Part shown: one piece after another, positions 12,901 to 23,260 of the stretch
How positions within the stretch are numbered: the first letter of the stretch is position 1
How the letters are laid out: each line of letters opens with the position of its first letter
NCBI GenBank assembly: GCA_013115135.1
Contig: JABANP010000008.1
Location: 186,001 to 250,000, forward strand
DNA length: 64,000 nt
From: Perkinsus olseni
Taxonomy: Eukaryota > Perkinsozoa > Perkinsida > Perkinsidae
Direction of reading: 5' to 3'
Position numbers and translations under genes: made by a program
The notes under the pieces: model-generated
Seen by the model: only the letters and a program-made list of their open reading frames with translations
Databases searched by the model: none
Told to the model about the DNA's origin: nothing

Positions 12901-13542
12901 CCACGGGCCTAGGCGAATACCGGCTGGGAGAGCCTCAGTATCTGGGTGAGTTAACTACTGCCCGTACGACTGATTGACCCTATGTCCTCGCTTCTTGGGA
13001 AAAGGTCATCCGAACCTCTCAGAGTCCCTGGTTGTAGGGTTGTTGCATTCGCCTCGCGAAAAGGAGGGTGATCTCGCTGGACTCTGCTTCTGTTATGGTT
13101 CAGGCATTGATAGGTGGGAGTATACCAACCATGCTCTGCTCATCACCGGATGGGGATCGGAGATGGACCACGAGGCTGGCAAGGAAGTGGACTATTGGAT
13201 TGCTAGGAACTCATGGGGAGCTACTTGGGGTGAGTACCCACCAGTGGCTCATGTGCAGTTCCCTACTACCCGACCTCTTAGGGCCTAGCAAAGACGGGTA
13301 TGTCAAAATACTGAGAGGAGTGAACTTTGGTGGTATCGAGTCTCAGGCTGTATCGATAATACCAGACCCATGCAGAGGGGCTTTCCGGGGTGAGTACACT
13401 ACTCGACGCAGCATTAGTCGCTTGAGACATGTACGAAGTTCCGTATTTCTCAGATCATTTGGATCGTCATCTCCTCGAGACGGGAACGCCCGTATCTTCC
13501 TTACCCCATTCCATGCAAGGATGCTATGCATCATCATCATAG
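9940..13542 (+). CDS. Cathepsin C-like papain-family cysteine protease (copy 1)
   Basis: Multi-exon secreted or lysosomal C1A protease. Start MISLILPLLLLTGRADLP is a signal peptide. It is followed by an exclusion-domain-like segment with HC and NFCGYTPINSNEGN (about 10.0-10.2 kb), features expected of dipeptidyl-peptidase I/cathepsin C. The catalytic exon near 11.7 kb reads AYDFREEFPNFGG, then QQMLCGSCYAIGAVSALQ with the nucleophile Cys codon at about 11796 and the oxyanion Gln before it. The His region is WEYTNHALLITGWG (about 13110) and the Asn region YWIARNSWGATWG (about 13195). A 50-nt intron then leads to KDGYVKILRGVNFGGIESQ, and another to the last exon, stop TAG 13540-13542. All catalytic residues are present. 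Intermediate exons (10.2-11.7 and 12.0-13.0 kb) are only partly resolved. Confidence 0.75.
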
Positions 13543-13691
13543 TTGTTATCTGAGTGGAGGTCTTTGCGTTTGCTATAGGGTGGGTCGAAGGTAAAAGCGA
13601 TGATGACGAGAAATTGAAACGGGGTCGTCACTGGCGAAGTAAAGACGGTCGAATGAAAGGCCCATCGTCACCAGCTGCTCTTTCCACACCG

Positions 13692-16600
13692 ATGCGCAAG
13701 CGTCGATCGGCTGTCTTTGCCCTCGCAGTGGCAGCCGTGCTAGAGTGGACTGCGGCCGATCTACCCAGCCATTGTACGCGTGAGGACTCCAAAGGTGGCT
13801 CCATATTCCGTGACTTGTAAGCTCCAACTTATTGAGCCTTCAGGAAAGTGGCTGTTGTATTACCTAAAGGGTCCAGTGCCCGATTGGAGGACTGATACTG
13901 GAGGGAACTTCTGTGGCTATACGGCAATCAATACAAACAAAGGCAACTTAGCGATGGGCGAGAAGGTCCAAAATAGCTTTGGATAATGGCCTGGGGAATA
14001 TCCTTTTAGATCGCGAAGCTGATGCAGCGTGACCGGCCTACCAATGAGGACTTCACGGAAATCATCGGTAGGGCATGGACTCACGGGGCTGCCTCGAACC
14101 TCGGCATAGGTATGCCTGTGGATGGAGGGCCGATCGAGATCGAGATGTCTTTATCACAGAAGATTGAGGATGCTTATGGGGAGAAGGATGCTCATCATTT
14201 GATGGAAGACCGAAGATCGCAGTCAGCCACCCCTTAGCGAGGTGATCTCAGATTCTCGATGCTTCCGATGCCTCGGTGCAGCTAGGGCACTGGTCGATGG
14301 GCTTCGATGAGTTTATCATCCTCAACAACTTCACTAGGCCTAACTCTACTGAAAGTACGATCACCTAGTCATCTATCAGCTCATGCCTTCACGCCCGATC
14401 AGCCCCGAGGAAGATAGACTTGTTCGTTCGCTACCGATGCACGGGGGAGAGGGAGTGCGGCGGGCCACAGGACGCCGAGTCACCGTGAGAAGCTGCAGCA
14501 GTTGCCTTGTTATCATCCCTCTGGGATGGCAGGGACGGCACAACCGAGGGCTACGTATCGTATTGCGGTCAAACCCTCGTCGGCTTCTGGTCCGCGATCG
14601 ACGGGTCTGAGCAGGGCTGTGCTTGGGCGAGAAAAGTGGACACGGAGGAAGCTAACAAGGTGAGCCGATGGAAGTCCGGTAACCCACTGCTGTACACTTC
14701 GGCTCAGATACACAGCTTGGCGGTGCCTCACAGGGAAGGCACAGCTGGGCGTGCAACCAAGATACTAGCGCCTGAGTACACCGTGATGGAGCCTTCGAGG
14801 AGGGTAGGGGAAGTCCATGCCCACGTCGAAGAGGTAGTAGTCTCGTCTATAATGAGCCCAGGATACGTCTCCACGGTCGTCAGGGCGACGAGGAACGGCC
14901 AGTGAGCTACACAGGGATGAAGAAGAGACGGTAGGAACGAGATGGGTGGTAGCAGTCAGGAGGGTTTACTGTTGCCTGCCAAGATACAAACTGTATGAAG
15001 CTGAGCAGTTGCCCGATAACTTGGACTTCCCTTTCACCAAAAGGCATTCTCGACCGGTTGCAGGAGGACAGCCCGGTGAAGGTGAGGCCTGCTGTGAGCT
15101 AGTCCGAGCCAACAGCCACATGATGATGCATCTTCAGAATGATCGACATTTGGACCTTTGCCAAACGGAGGAGTTGTTTGAAGCCGATCGAATCCTCGCC
15201 ACGCTACCAGAGGAAGTGCGAGCTTCCTACGACTTCAGACAACACTACGGTGACTACGGGAGTAATCCATCACCCTGGGGACAGGGCCTTATCGTTAGTT
15301 CTCCAGGTCCGGTGAAGAACCAAGGCCCCTGTGGAGGATGCTATGCCATGGGGATCGCGGCTGCCGTCCAAGGGGCTATCTACAAGGACTTCATATCAAT
15401 GGGAATTCCCATACCAGATGCCTTCGAACTTTCCCCTCAAGGGGTGGGCTGGCATACCGAACTGCCCTGCCGAAATTGCACTGGTCTAACCCTCAGATTC
15501 TCTCCTGCAGCTACACTGCTCAGGCATGCAATGGTGGATTCCCAGGTGAGATCGTCACGAGTGGTTGTAACGGACTCTGTGTTGGCAGGCTCTGTGGGCT
15601 TCGACCTTCTCGTAACCGGTGTAACGACGGAGCGATGCATGCCGTGGGTCATCGTTGCTGAGCTGGATGTGCAAGGATAGAACCGGTGTTGCTAGGTATG
15701 TGTTCAATGATGGGAAATGCAAGCCCGAATGCTTCCACGATGAGAGGGAAGTGTGGTATATTAAGGAGGGCACATACAAAGGTAGGGTACTGTGTGGGAG
15801 TTGAGCACAGTATGGTATTGTGACAAAGCATGTAATGTGTCGTATCATGCACTAACTGTACGAGGGCTTTATGCAGTGTAGTGTGGGCTCGGTCAGGTGG
15901 CTTCTACGGCCGATGTAGCATGGCAAGGATCATGCAGCATGTCTATCAGTGAGAACGCCTCCCGAACATCGGAACTAGTAGGGACCTGGCTCAGGCATGG
16001 ACCGATGCAAGTGGCGATAGAGGCCCCCAATGGCCTCACCCCAACACTCTTGCATGACATAGTGTCAAAAGACGTCCACCATGTGGAGCCCGACAGGAGT
16101 ACAGCGGATTTGGTACGCTCAGTCGAGATCATTGCTGGCTGCTCAGCTTCCATAACAGGTTGAAATTGCTGTTGCTAATACTCCCAGGAAGTTCCTCGAC
16201 GTACTTAACCACGTCAATTTACGGGACCAGGACGTTGCCCTCAGCGAAGAGGATCGGACGCTTCTACGTGAGTGCTTCTGCGCAATGCCGAGTGCCTTCT
16301 CTATCAGATAGTGCAGCGTGCCGTCGATTCTATCATCACCTGTCCCCTTATGCATATCTTGTTGTCAGGGCATCTCCGTATCGCACCAGGGAAGCAGCCG
16401 GAAGCGGACGGTGATGTACACCTGCGAATACACGGCTCGTTCGAGCCCGACAAGATCGCCCTCTCCCGATCGTTGGAGGCCCTCCTCTCCAAGTTCGGCA
16501 GCGGTTCCCAAATAGCAAGGATTGAAGCCATCGGTGAGCTGGGCAGATGCCTGCTGTTGAAGGAGCCTTTGCCTGACTATAGGTTATGATCACTGGGGGT

Positions 16601-16913
16601 ACACTAACCATGCTCTGGTCATTGTGGGCTGGGGATCAGAAACTGACCCCAATACAGGGAAGGAGCTGCCGTACTGGATCGTGAGGAACTCCTGGGGTCC
16701 CAACTGGGGTAATACAACACCAGCCAAGCACAATGCCATGTCTCCATTCTATCAGGTCCGTTCGGGGATGGCCATCTCAAACTCGAGCGTGGTATTAACC
16801 TTGGCGGTGTGGAGGCTCAGGCGATGTCCTTCTTGCCGGATCCCTGCCGAGGAGCCTACCGACGTACCACACTTCCCCGATATCCGATCGAATCTTTCAT
16901 CTTCGCCCCCTAG
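13692..16913 (+). CDS. Cathepsin C-like papain-family cysteine protease (copy 2)
   Basis: Tandem paralogue of the preceding gene. Signal peptide [19 protein letters not shown], then [14 protein letters not shown] and [14 protein letters not shown] of the exclusion domain. The long exon at 14946-15680 carries the linker ([13 protein letters not shown]) and the active site [18 protein letters not shown], with the Cys codon at 15339-15341. Cathepsin-typical [14 protein letters not shown] lies near 15510-15550 in a shifted frame after an intron. The His exon is [13 protein letters not shown] (about 16600) and the Asn motif [13 protein letters not shown] (about 16675). The last exon reads [17 protein letters not shown] with stop TAG 16911-16913. 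The catalytic triad and Gln are intact, so it is predicted to be active. Only 150 nt separate the two copies. Confidence 0.75.
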
Positions 16914-18108
16914 CGGAGCCTAGAGGACTACGCTTAGGATATAACCTGCAAGATGTGTTCATTTTCTTCAGATTATGTTGACATGTACATCGAGAATGGT
17001 CAGTTGGACAAAGATCATTTACCAGAACATGTTCGCGCGTGTTACCAAAGGGTGGCATGATGATCTCCGCATGCCGCACACTATGTCACACTTGAGCCGT
17101 CATGCTCACTGTTGGGTTATTAACGACCTGCTGTAAACTACCCCCAATAAATTCTTACCGTAGTCTTAGTGACGAAGCCATCCGTCTATATCTCCATTGA
17201 CCGCGTGTTCGACAATCCCGCTGCTTCTTTAGCATATGACAGCATAGACCCGTCAACAGGCTTGAGGTTCTAATGTTTTCATCATTTCATCTGCTGCACG
17301 ATCGGTCTGAACGTACAGTGAGTAAGATCTTCAATTGCGTCCACTAGGCAGCATCGCCAGCAGCCACCTACCTATCGCCTCCGTTGCCCTCCCTCACAGT
17401 TCCATTAAAATACGGATGCCCGTCCGTATACCTTGAGTGTGCGTGGCAACGTTCAAGTCGTGCGGGGACTGTCGATGTGCACGCGTGTACACGACGCGCC
17501 GTGCCGAGTATATTTGTCGTTGTGGATCGGGGACCGCCAGGGCTCGTTCGTAGATAGCTGGAAATGAAACCATCTGCCTCACATCAAATACATGAGTCCT
17601 AGAATCACTCGTACTCCTACATATTTTCTCATGAAATGTACAAAATGAAACGCTTTCTAGCGGAGCGAAGCGCGTGTTGTCCACCTATATGTATCGTCAT
17701 CTTGCGCTGCCTCTCCTAGTGCTCTGTCTTGTTACATCATCGATGTTCGTCCGTCAATCGGGTTTCCGGTATTTGCAGAGGCAAATCAGGATGTACAGGT
17801 GGAATCGCCTGACCGCTAACATGCTCCTCACTGGGAGCCGTTCTGAAGCTGGATCATCGATGGCTTTGGTAGTGTCAGTATGGCCCTTGTGGGCACTGTA
17901 GTGTTTTTCGTTAGGTGATCTGTGGTGCTGGTATTGGGGGCTTCTCCCTCGCGTCTCACGCGGTAGTATCTCCCAACGATCATGGCAGCTCTTGTGGATG
18001 GTTTGGTAGTAGTAAGAGTAATAAGGTGGATGAGGTGGTTGATGAGAGGGACGTCTTGAGCGATATCGAGTCCAATAAGGTAGTTATCAAGGCCTCGGTG
18101 AACTGAGC
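16914..18108. other. Long intergenic stretch, no gene supported
   Basis: About 1.2 kb between the second cathepsin gene and the ankyrin gene. Short open frames (for example around 17.7-17.9 kb) have no recognisable domain, although 17.9-18.1 kb could hold a 5' exon of the ankyrin gene (a KVDEVVDERDVLSDIES segment looks soluble and acidic). I see no repeats or RNA genes. Confidence 0.4.
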
Positions 18109-19082
18109 ATGTTACTGGTTCGTTATTTGAACAATCAGGCCTTTACTACGGGCAGTGGCGGCGGGTGTAGCATTGTAGCCAAGCTAGGTGATGGCCAGGA
18201 GACAGCCACGGCTGATTCAACACCGTCCACGTCTTCGGGTGGTGATGATGATGCTATGTGGGGCGAGCTGATGGAGGGAGCGGAGGCCCCGGCTGATGCC
18301 AGGGTTAAACCTACTGAGCTGCACTTGGCTGCCTTCAGAGGAGATCTAATCGAAGTGAAGTCTCTTATTGACAATGAGGTGATACAGGGCCGTCCTCGCC
18401 GTTACCTCTCGCACAATATTCGCTCATCGTTCGTGTGCATCATGCTCAGGAGCATCAGATAAACCAGGCTGATAGTGAAGGCATGACGCCATTAATGGTA
18501 GCTGTTAAGCAAGGGCATTTGGACGTGGCTGAGCTGCTCCTACCGGTCAGCGATGTGAAGGCCACAGATAAGGAGGAATGGACCGTTCTGCACTGGTAGT
18601 GCTCTATGGTTGTTTTCTGGGAGGCACACGAGGTTCCAGGGCCTGCGAGGTCGGAAGGTTGTCCTTCGTTAAGAGACTGTGTGGAGAGCACTCGGAGCTC
18701 CTGGCGATGAAGGACAAGAGAGGCCTCTCTCCCCTACATGTAGGAGCTCCCGACTCACAGCTAGAGGTGTCAGAATCCTCTTTGAGTAGATCGCGTGTTG
18801 GCAAGGGAATGAGGAACTGGCTAGGATTTTATTAGATAATAAGGCAGACATGAAAGCCCTGACCAAATGGGGCGAGACCCCGCTGGTGAGCCCTTCATAT
18901 CTTCGCTGCTCCTTCAACAGTTGTCTCGTCATCATCATCAGCACCACGCGGCATTCTTTGGCCATGTTGGGGTATGTCGACTCTTATTACAGCATGGGGC
19001 CGACCCTTTAGTGAAGGATAGGCTCCGTCGCTCGCCCAAGTCCTTGGCGAGTGGCAAGGCTGCCAGCGCGGAGTTGCGGTGA
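18109..19082 (+). CDS. Ankyrin-repeat protein
   Basis: Plus-strand gene whose exons join into at least four ankyrin repeats: ELHLAAFRGDLIEVKSLID; then, after an 83-nt intron, MTPLMVAVKQGHLDVAELLL; after a 44-nt intron, a repeat with LSPLHVG; then NEELARILLDNKADM with GETPL; and finally, after a 56-nt intron, HHAAFFGHVGVCRLLLQHGA with ADPLVKD. The stop is at 19080-19082. An acidic Ser/Thr-rich segment (TPSTSSGGDDDAMWGELMEG) precedes the repeats. The start is uncertain: the ATG at 18109 opens the frame, but an upstream exon is possible. Ankyrin repeats mediate protein binding; the partner is unknown and there is no membrane segment or enzyme domain. Confidence 0.7.
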
Positions 19083-19301
19083 GGCTAGGTCAGTCGTTCG
19101 TCTGCCAGTGGCCTCCTCTCTGCCAGAGACCTCTTCCGCGAGGCTGCTGCTGCTGCAGTCCCTCACAACGATTCGACATCGCCGGCCTCCTCCAATGAGT
19201 GAGCGCCTTTATCAATTCTATATAAGACGACGATCCATGATGGTGACACGACGGTGATGGTGGTGATTCATCACCCTATGGGTGGTTAGTAGCCGTAGAA
19301 A

Positions 19302-22300
19302 GTGCATCCCGTTTCAGAGTTTGTCAGTGATAAGTGCGGATTGGGTTCAGTGCCGAGGCTCAATCACGGGAAAACTCTTTCAGGTTTTTTGATGAGTCCT
19401 ATTGTTGCCGGGCGTTGTCGTCATACTCGTCGAAGACGTTCGTCACTTCCCTACAGTCTGCTGGTCTTGGCTGTATTCCTATATGTTGTCATCCAGCTCA
19501 GTACACCAGCCCTCTTCGTGCTGCCTCGCCCGGCAGTATCACAGTCTGCCGTGTCGAACACTTACGGGAGGCCTCATGCTACCAATCTTAGGGCTCGGCA
19601 CGGTGGTGCTGTGGGCAGAACAAGTAGCGCGTATCCAACCTCTCTCATGGTCCTCGGTATGGGGGTTGCTGCATTGGTGTCCGTAGCGATGGCGAGGAGA
19701 CGAAGGGGAAAGAATGTCAGTCGTCGTGCTGCTGTTGAGGCCGCCCCTCGACTGCGGCTAACCTCAGCGCCATTGCCTAGGAACCCAGCCGTGAGGGTGG
19801 GTAGGCTGAGTAACGGCCTGCAGTATGTTATTCAAGACCACAAGGATGTTGGCGGGCAGGCAGTCCATGCCACCCTAGAGGTGCATGTTGGCAGCCGAGA
19901 TGAGAGTGCCGGGGAGCAAGGCATGGCCCATCTAGTGGAGCACGCTGCCTTCATGGGGTGTGACCGGAGGAGGGCAGCACTGGCAACGAAGGGAGGCCAG
20001 AGCAATGCGGAGACCGACTATCATCATGTCAGCTTCGAGACAGTCATACCTAACGCGGCGGGCCTTGGGGAGGCCCTTGGGCTACTGAGACAGGCGGGGT
20101 TCGAGGCTGAGTTGAGTAAGGATGTGGTGGAGAGGGAGAGGTTGGTAGTACTTCGGGAGAAGGCTCAGATGGATACACACGACTACGCTCAGGAGTGTGC
20201 TGCTTTAGAGGCTCTGCATAGTGAGAACGTCTTGGGTACGCAGTTCCCTATTGGAAGCTCTCATCTGGTGCAGGGATGGACGGTGAAGCAGGTCGAAGGA
20301 CTTCTACAAGAAATGGTTCAGGCCGGCCAACAGCACACTGTTCATCGTTGGAGATCTTGCTGGCCGCGATGAGGACGTCATATCGGAAATTGAACAAACC
20401 TTCGGCGATGTGGAGGTTGGTGTCGCCTCTGTCCGCAAGCCAGTGCACCATGTATGGTCACCTAAGGCCCCGACCATCCGCATTGACCCTCAGTCGGAGG
20501 AGTCATCGGTAGGCCGCATAATGCTGATGTCGAAGCAGCCAGTACATCCACTGCGGACCCGGTTGGACATGAGGCGGTATGTGGCCGAGGACATAGCTAT
20601 ACGGGCGGTGGCATCGAGACTGCAAAGGGCTAGCAGGGCTTTGGAAGTGCCAGTGGTAGCGGAGGCCGACTGTCTGGATAGTATCAGGGAGGGCTGTAGG
20701 AGTTACTAGTATCAGGATTGGTGGGGTACCACAGTCGACGGAGCGAAGCGTGGGAGTGAGTCAGGCAGCGAGGGTTGTGGAGGACGTGTGCTCCAGCCCA
20801 TTGGATGAGAAGGAGGTGATGGCCCTTGGGGAGGACTATGTTAAAGGTTTAGCTGACATGAAGGAGGCTAGCAGTGCAGAGCAGCTACAGATGTTGATGG
20901 ACCTCCTGTTATTGGGCCATACGCCAGTGGCTCCCGCTGATGCGACGAAGTTGGCTGAGGAGACCGTGAAGGGAAGTGACCCCTGCTGAGGTCATGGAGG
21001 GGGCGCTCGAAGAGTGTTCGGTGGCCTGTTGGATGAGAGGCTTAGGGTTTACGCTACTGGTCGAGGATGGACCCAATCCTCCATTTTGAGGCTATCGACA
21101 ATGGCGTGAGAGAAAAGGGGCCAAGACCACAGCCCCTAGCGCTCCATTGCCATCATCTTCTGGGCCATCAGGAGGCCTCACCGCCCCGTGTACTCGATAT
21201 AGACAAGAATGGCGAAGTCTACAGTACCCGCTTGGCGACTGGAGTGAAGGTGCGGGTGGTCCAGTCATCAGGAGAGCCTGGCAATTATCGTATGCGTGTG
21301 CGGTGGCCGGGTGGAGCGTTGAAGGCCAGGAGCTCGGCCCATGCCGCCGTTGCCAGCCATGTACTGGCTTCCCATTGGCAGAAGGCTGATGGCAGCGTTG
21401 ATGCCTTCATGAAGGAGCACTCTCTCAGCGAGCCTGTGATGGGTCAATCGCTTGAGTGGACCGAGATTAGTGTGTCTGGGGCCAAGGGCGTGGAGGCTGC
21501 GTTGGAATTCGTGAAGTTTGTGCTACAAACGCAGGTAGAGGCTGGCGCTGAAGGGTCGCCACATGTCGCCAAGGCCTTGGCGAGTCTCGAGGCCTTAGAG
21601 TCTGGTCGTGAGCTGTCTATTGAGCGAGAAGGGCTTGATAGGCTGGTGGGAAGCATGTACCCCCACACTGATGTCCTCAGAGAGCCCAAGGGGTTGGGCC
21701 ACGTCCGGGAGGTCACGCGGGAGTTGTCCTGGGGTGACGACTCTCTGCTGGAAATCGATATGGTAGGAGACTTCAGTAGTCCTCAGGAGGCCTTTGCGGC
21801 TGCTGACAAGTTCTTTGGGGCTTCGAAGATGATGGAAGGTGAGCCCAAGGCAGAGGCAGCCCCAACACTGCCCAGCGTAGCCGACTCATGGACTGATGCC
21901 CCGCAGAGAGTGAGCATGCCCAAGGTGGCCAATGACCGGGCCTTGGTCCTGCTAGGTGGGGGTATGGAGAAGCGACCAGAATGGCAGGTAGCGTTGCTGG
22001 CTGAAGAGATCCTGAATGCAGCGCTGTTCAAGAGGCTGAGAGAGGAAGCCCGACTGGCGTACGATGCCCGTGGCTCCTTCTTTTGGTCCCTGATCGGCCT
22101 AATACGGGTACGGGCCATTGGACGGTGGCAGTCCACACTGATCCAGCTGATGCCACTCAATGCGCGATGGAGGCTCTACGGGTAGTCAGAGAGCAGAAAA
22201 TGGTAGACGATTCATCCTTAGCTCGAGCGAAGGCGGCCGTGATGGGCCAGCTATCTCAACTGCAAACAGCCAATGCCTTTATCATGGCGATGTTGGACAA

Positions 22301-22433
22301 GCCTGGTGGTCTAGACCGTATACAGCAGGTCACCCCAGAGGAGGTGGAGGCTGTGTTCAAAGCTATGCGTGCTGGGCCTCGGTCGGCCCATGTTGTGGTG
22401 GCCGAAGGCGAGGCTAGGAATGTTTCTACGTAA
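19302..22433 (+). CDS. M16 metallopeptidase, stromal-processing-peptidase-like, with plastid-type leader; several frame breaks
   Basis: Large zinc peptidase of the pitrilysin family. The inverted zinc motif HLVEH is at residues about 210-214, followed by NAETDYHHVSFETV and the distal Glu region DVVERERLVVLREK. The middle domain shows WFRPANSTLFIVGDLAGRDE, and the second half reads GVKVRVVQSSGEPGNYRMRV and LREEARLAYDARGSFF, as in chloroplast stromal processing peptidases. The N-terminus has a basic region, hydrophobic segment YSLLVLAVFLYVVIQL (residues 51-66), a Phe shortly after it (LFVLPRP), a Ser/Arg-rich stretch and a second hydrophobic segment LMVLGMGVAALVSVAM (115-130) followed by RRRR. 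This looks like a tripartite dinoflagellate-type plastid leader. Met31 (19392) could be the true start. The frame changes at about 20298, 20701, 20972, near 21005-21065 and about 22100, without recognisable introns. Long conserved frames between the breaks argue against an old pseudogene. Confidence 0.7.
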
Positions 22434-22498
22434 CACTATAGGCCTAGCGTTGGGGGTGGGAAGGTGCCTAGTAGCTCTGTCTAGTTCACCTTTCCACT

Positions 22499-22989
22499 AT
22501 AGCGCCACCGAGGAAGAAAGGGGCCGAGGCTATTGTGAAGCCCAAGGCTAAAGCCAAGGGTAAGGCCAAGAGTAAGGCCAGGGCCAAGGCGGCTGCGACT
22601 GCAAGCGTTGAAGGGGTAAGAGATATTGCCGCCTGCGGTATCTCGTAGACCTTTCTACAGGATCCGCAAGAGGCCGATGTGCTGATAGAAGCTTGCAAGA
22701 GCTGAGGTGTGTTCAAGCGTAGCGCGGCAGCTCTTGCGGGCGCTTTAGAGGAGCGTCGCCCAGGGACTACCGTGGTAGTGAATGAGAACGGTCAAGTCAA
22801 GCCGAGGAAGGGGACTTTCGCCGTCAAGGTGCCACGTCGATGGCCGTTTCGCTCCACCATGCTGTTGTGGTGTAGGTACACGGGGGTAAGGAGGTACTGG
22901 CTTTGGTAGCGATGCCACGTCCCTTCAAGAACCTTCGCGAGTTGGACATGGAAGAAGCAGCCACGCAAGTGGTAGAAGCTTTGAAGTGA
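22499..22989 (+). CDS. SELENOH: Selenoprotein H (Sec encoded by in-frame TGA at 22703-22705)
   Basis: Three exons give a basic, nucleolar-type redox protein of about 132 residues, close to the animal family length. Exon 1 (to 22615) is Lys/Ala-rich (APPRKKGAEAIV, then KAKAKGKAKSKARAKAAA). Intron 1 is 22616-22660. Exon 2 begins DPQEADVLIEACKS, then TGA, then GVFKRSAAALAGALEERRPG and QVKPRKGTFAVK: a C-x-x-U redox motif in the thioredoxin-like fold, as in SelH. Intron 2 is 22829-22875 (47 nt). Exon 3 reads VHGGKEVLALVAMPRPFKNL, then RELDMEEAATQVVEALK and the terminal TGA at 22987-22989. A SECIS element lies 30 nt downstream. The start is unresolved: the family-like N-terminus begins at an ATA (22499) and no ATG lies between the M16 stop and this codon, so a short upstream exon is possible (one phase-compatible ATG is at 22420). 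Confidence 0.88.
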
Positions 22990-23018
22990 TGGTGGCCTCC
23001 GGTAAAGGTCCTTGCCAT

Positions 23019-23078
23019 GAGAGCGAATGACATCACGTCCACAAAGCCATCTGGCTGGACGTTGATTGATATGCTCTT
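23019..23078 (+). promoter_or_regulatory. SECIS element (form II) in the 3' UTR of selenoprotein H
   Basis: Helix I pairs GAGAGC (23019-23024) with GCTCTT (23073-23078). The non-Watson-Crick core is ATGA (23027-23030) opposite TGAT (23067-23070). Helix II pairs ATC-ACGTCC (23032-23040) with GGACGT-t-GAT (23057-23066, one bulged T). The apical loop carries AAA (23043-23045), followed by a mini-stem GCC/GGC (AGCCATCTGGCT, 23045-23056), the extra helix that defines form II. It would recruit SBP2/eEFSec to recode the upstream UGA as selenocysteine. The structure was found by eye; no folding program was run. Confidence 0.88.
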
Positions 23079-23260
23079 GAGGAAAGGATACTACGGATAG
23101 CTCATATCTATCACCAATTCAAATGAATTTTTAATAACGTGCTGCTAGGGTTGTACTGGGTCGTGTTGGAGTATTGCTGGCTCAGCACTAGCCATTACAG
23201 GGGACAGGTATTGTGTCGGCATCTTTGCTGAATGGATTGTTTCTTCGGTTATTCAGTTTG

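Noticed and set aside
19302..22433. M16 gene as a decayed pseudogene
   Set aside because: Hundreds of codons between frame breaks are free of stops and keep conserved motifs, so recent single-base errors are more likely than decay. Not fully excluded.
22486..22716. Minus-strand hydrophobic Ala/Leu-rich frame opposite selenoprotein H exon 1
   Set aside because: It is the complement of the Lys/Ala-rich coding sequence and has no other support.
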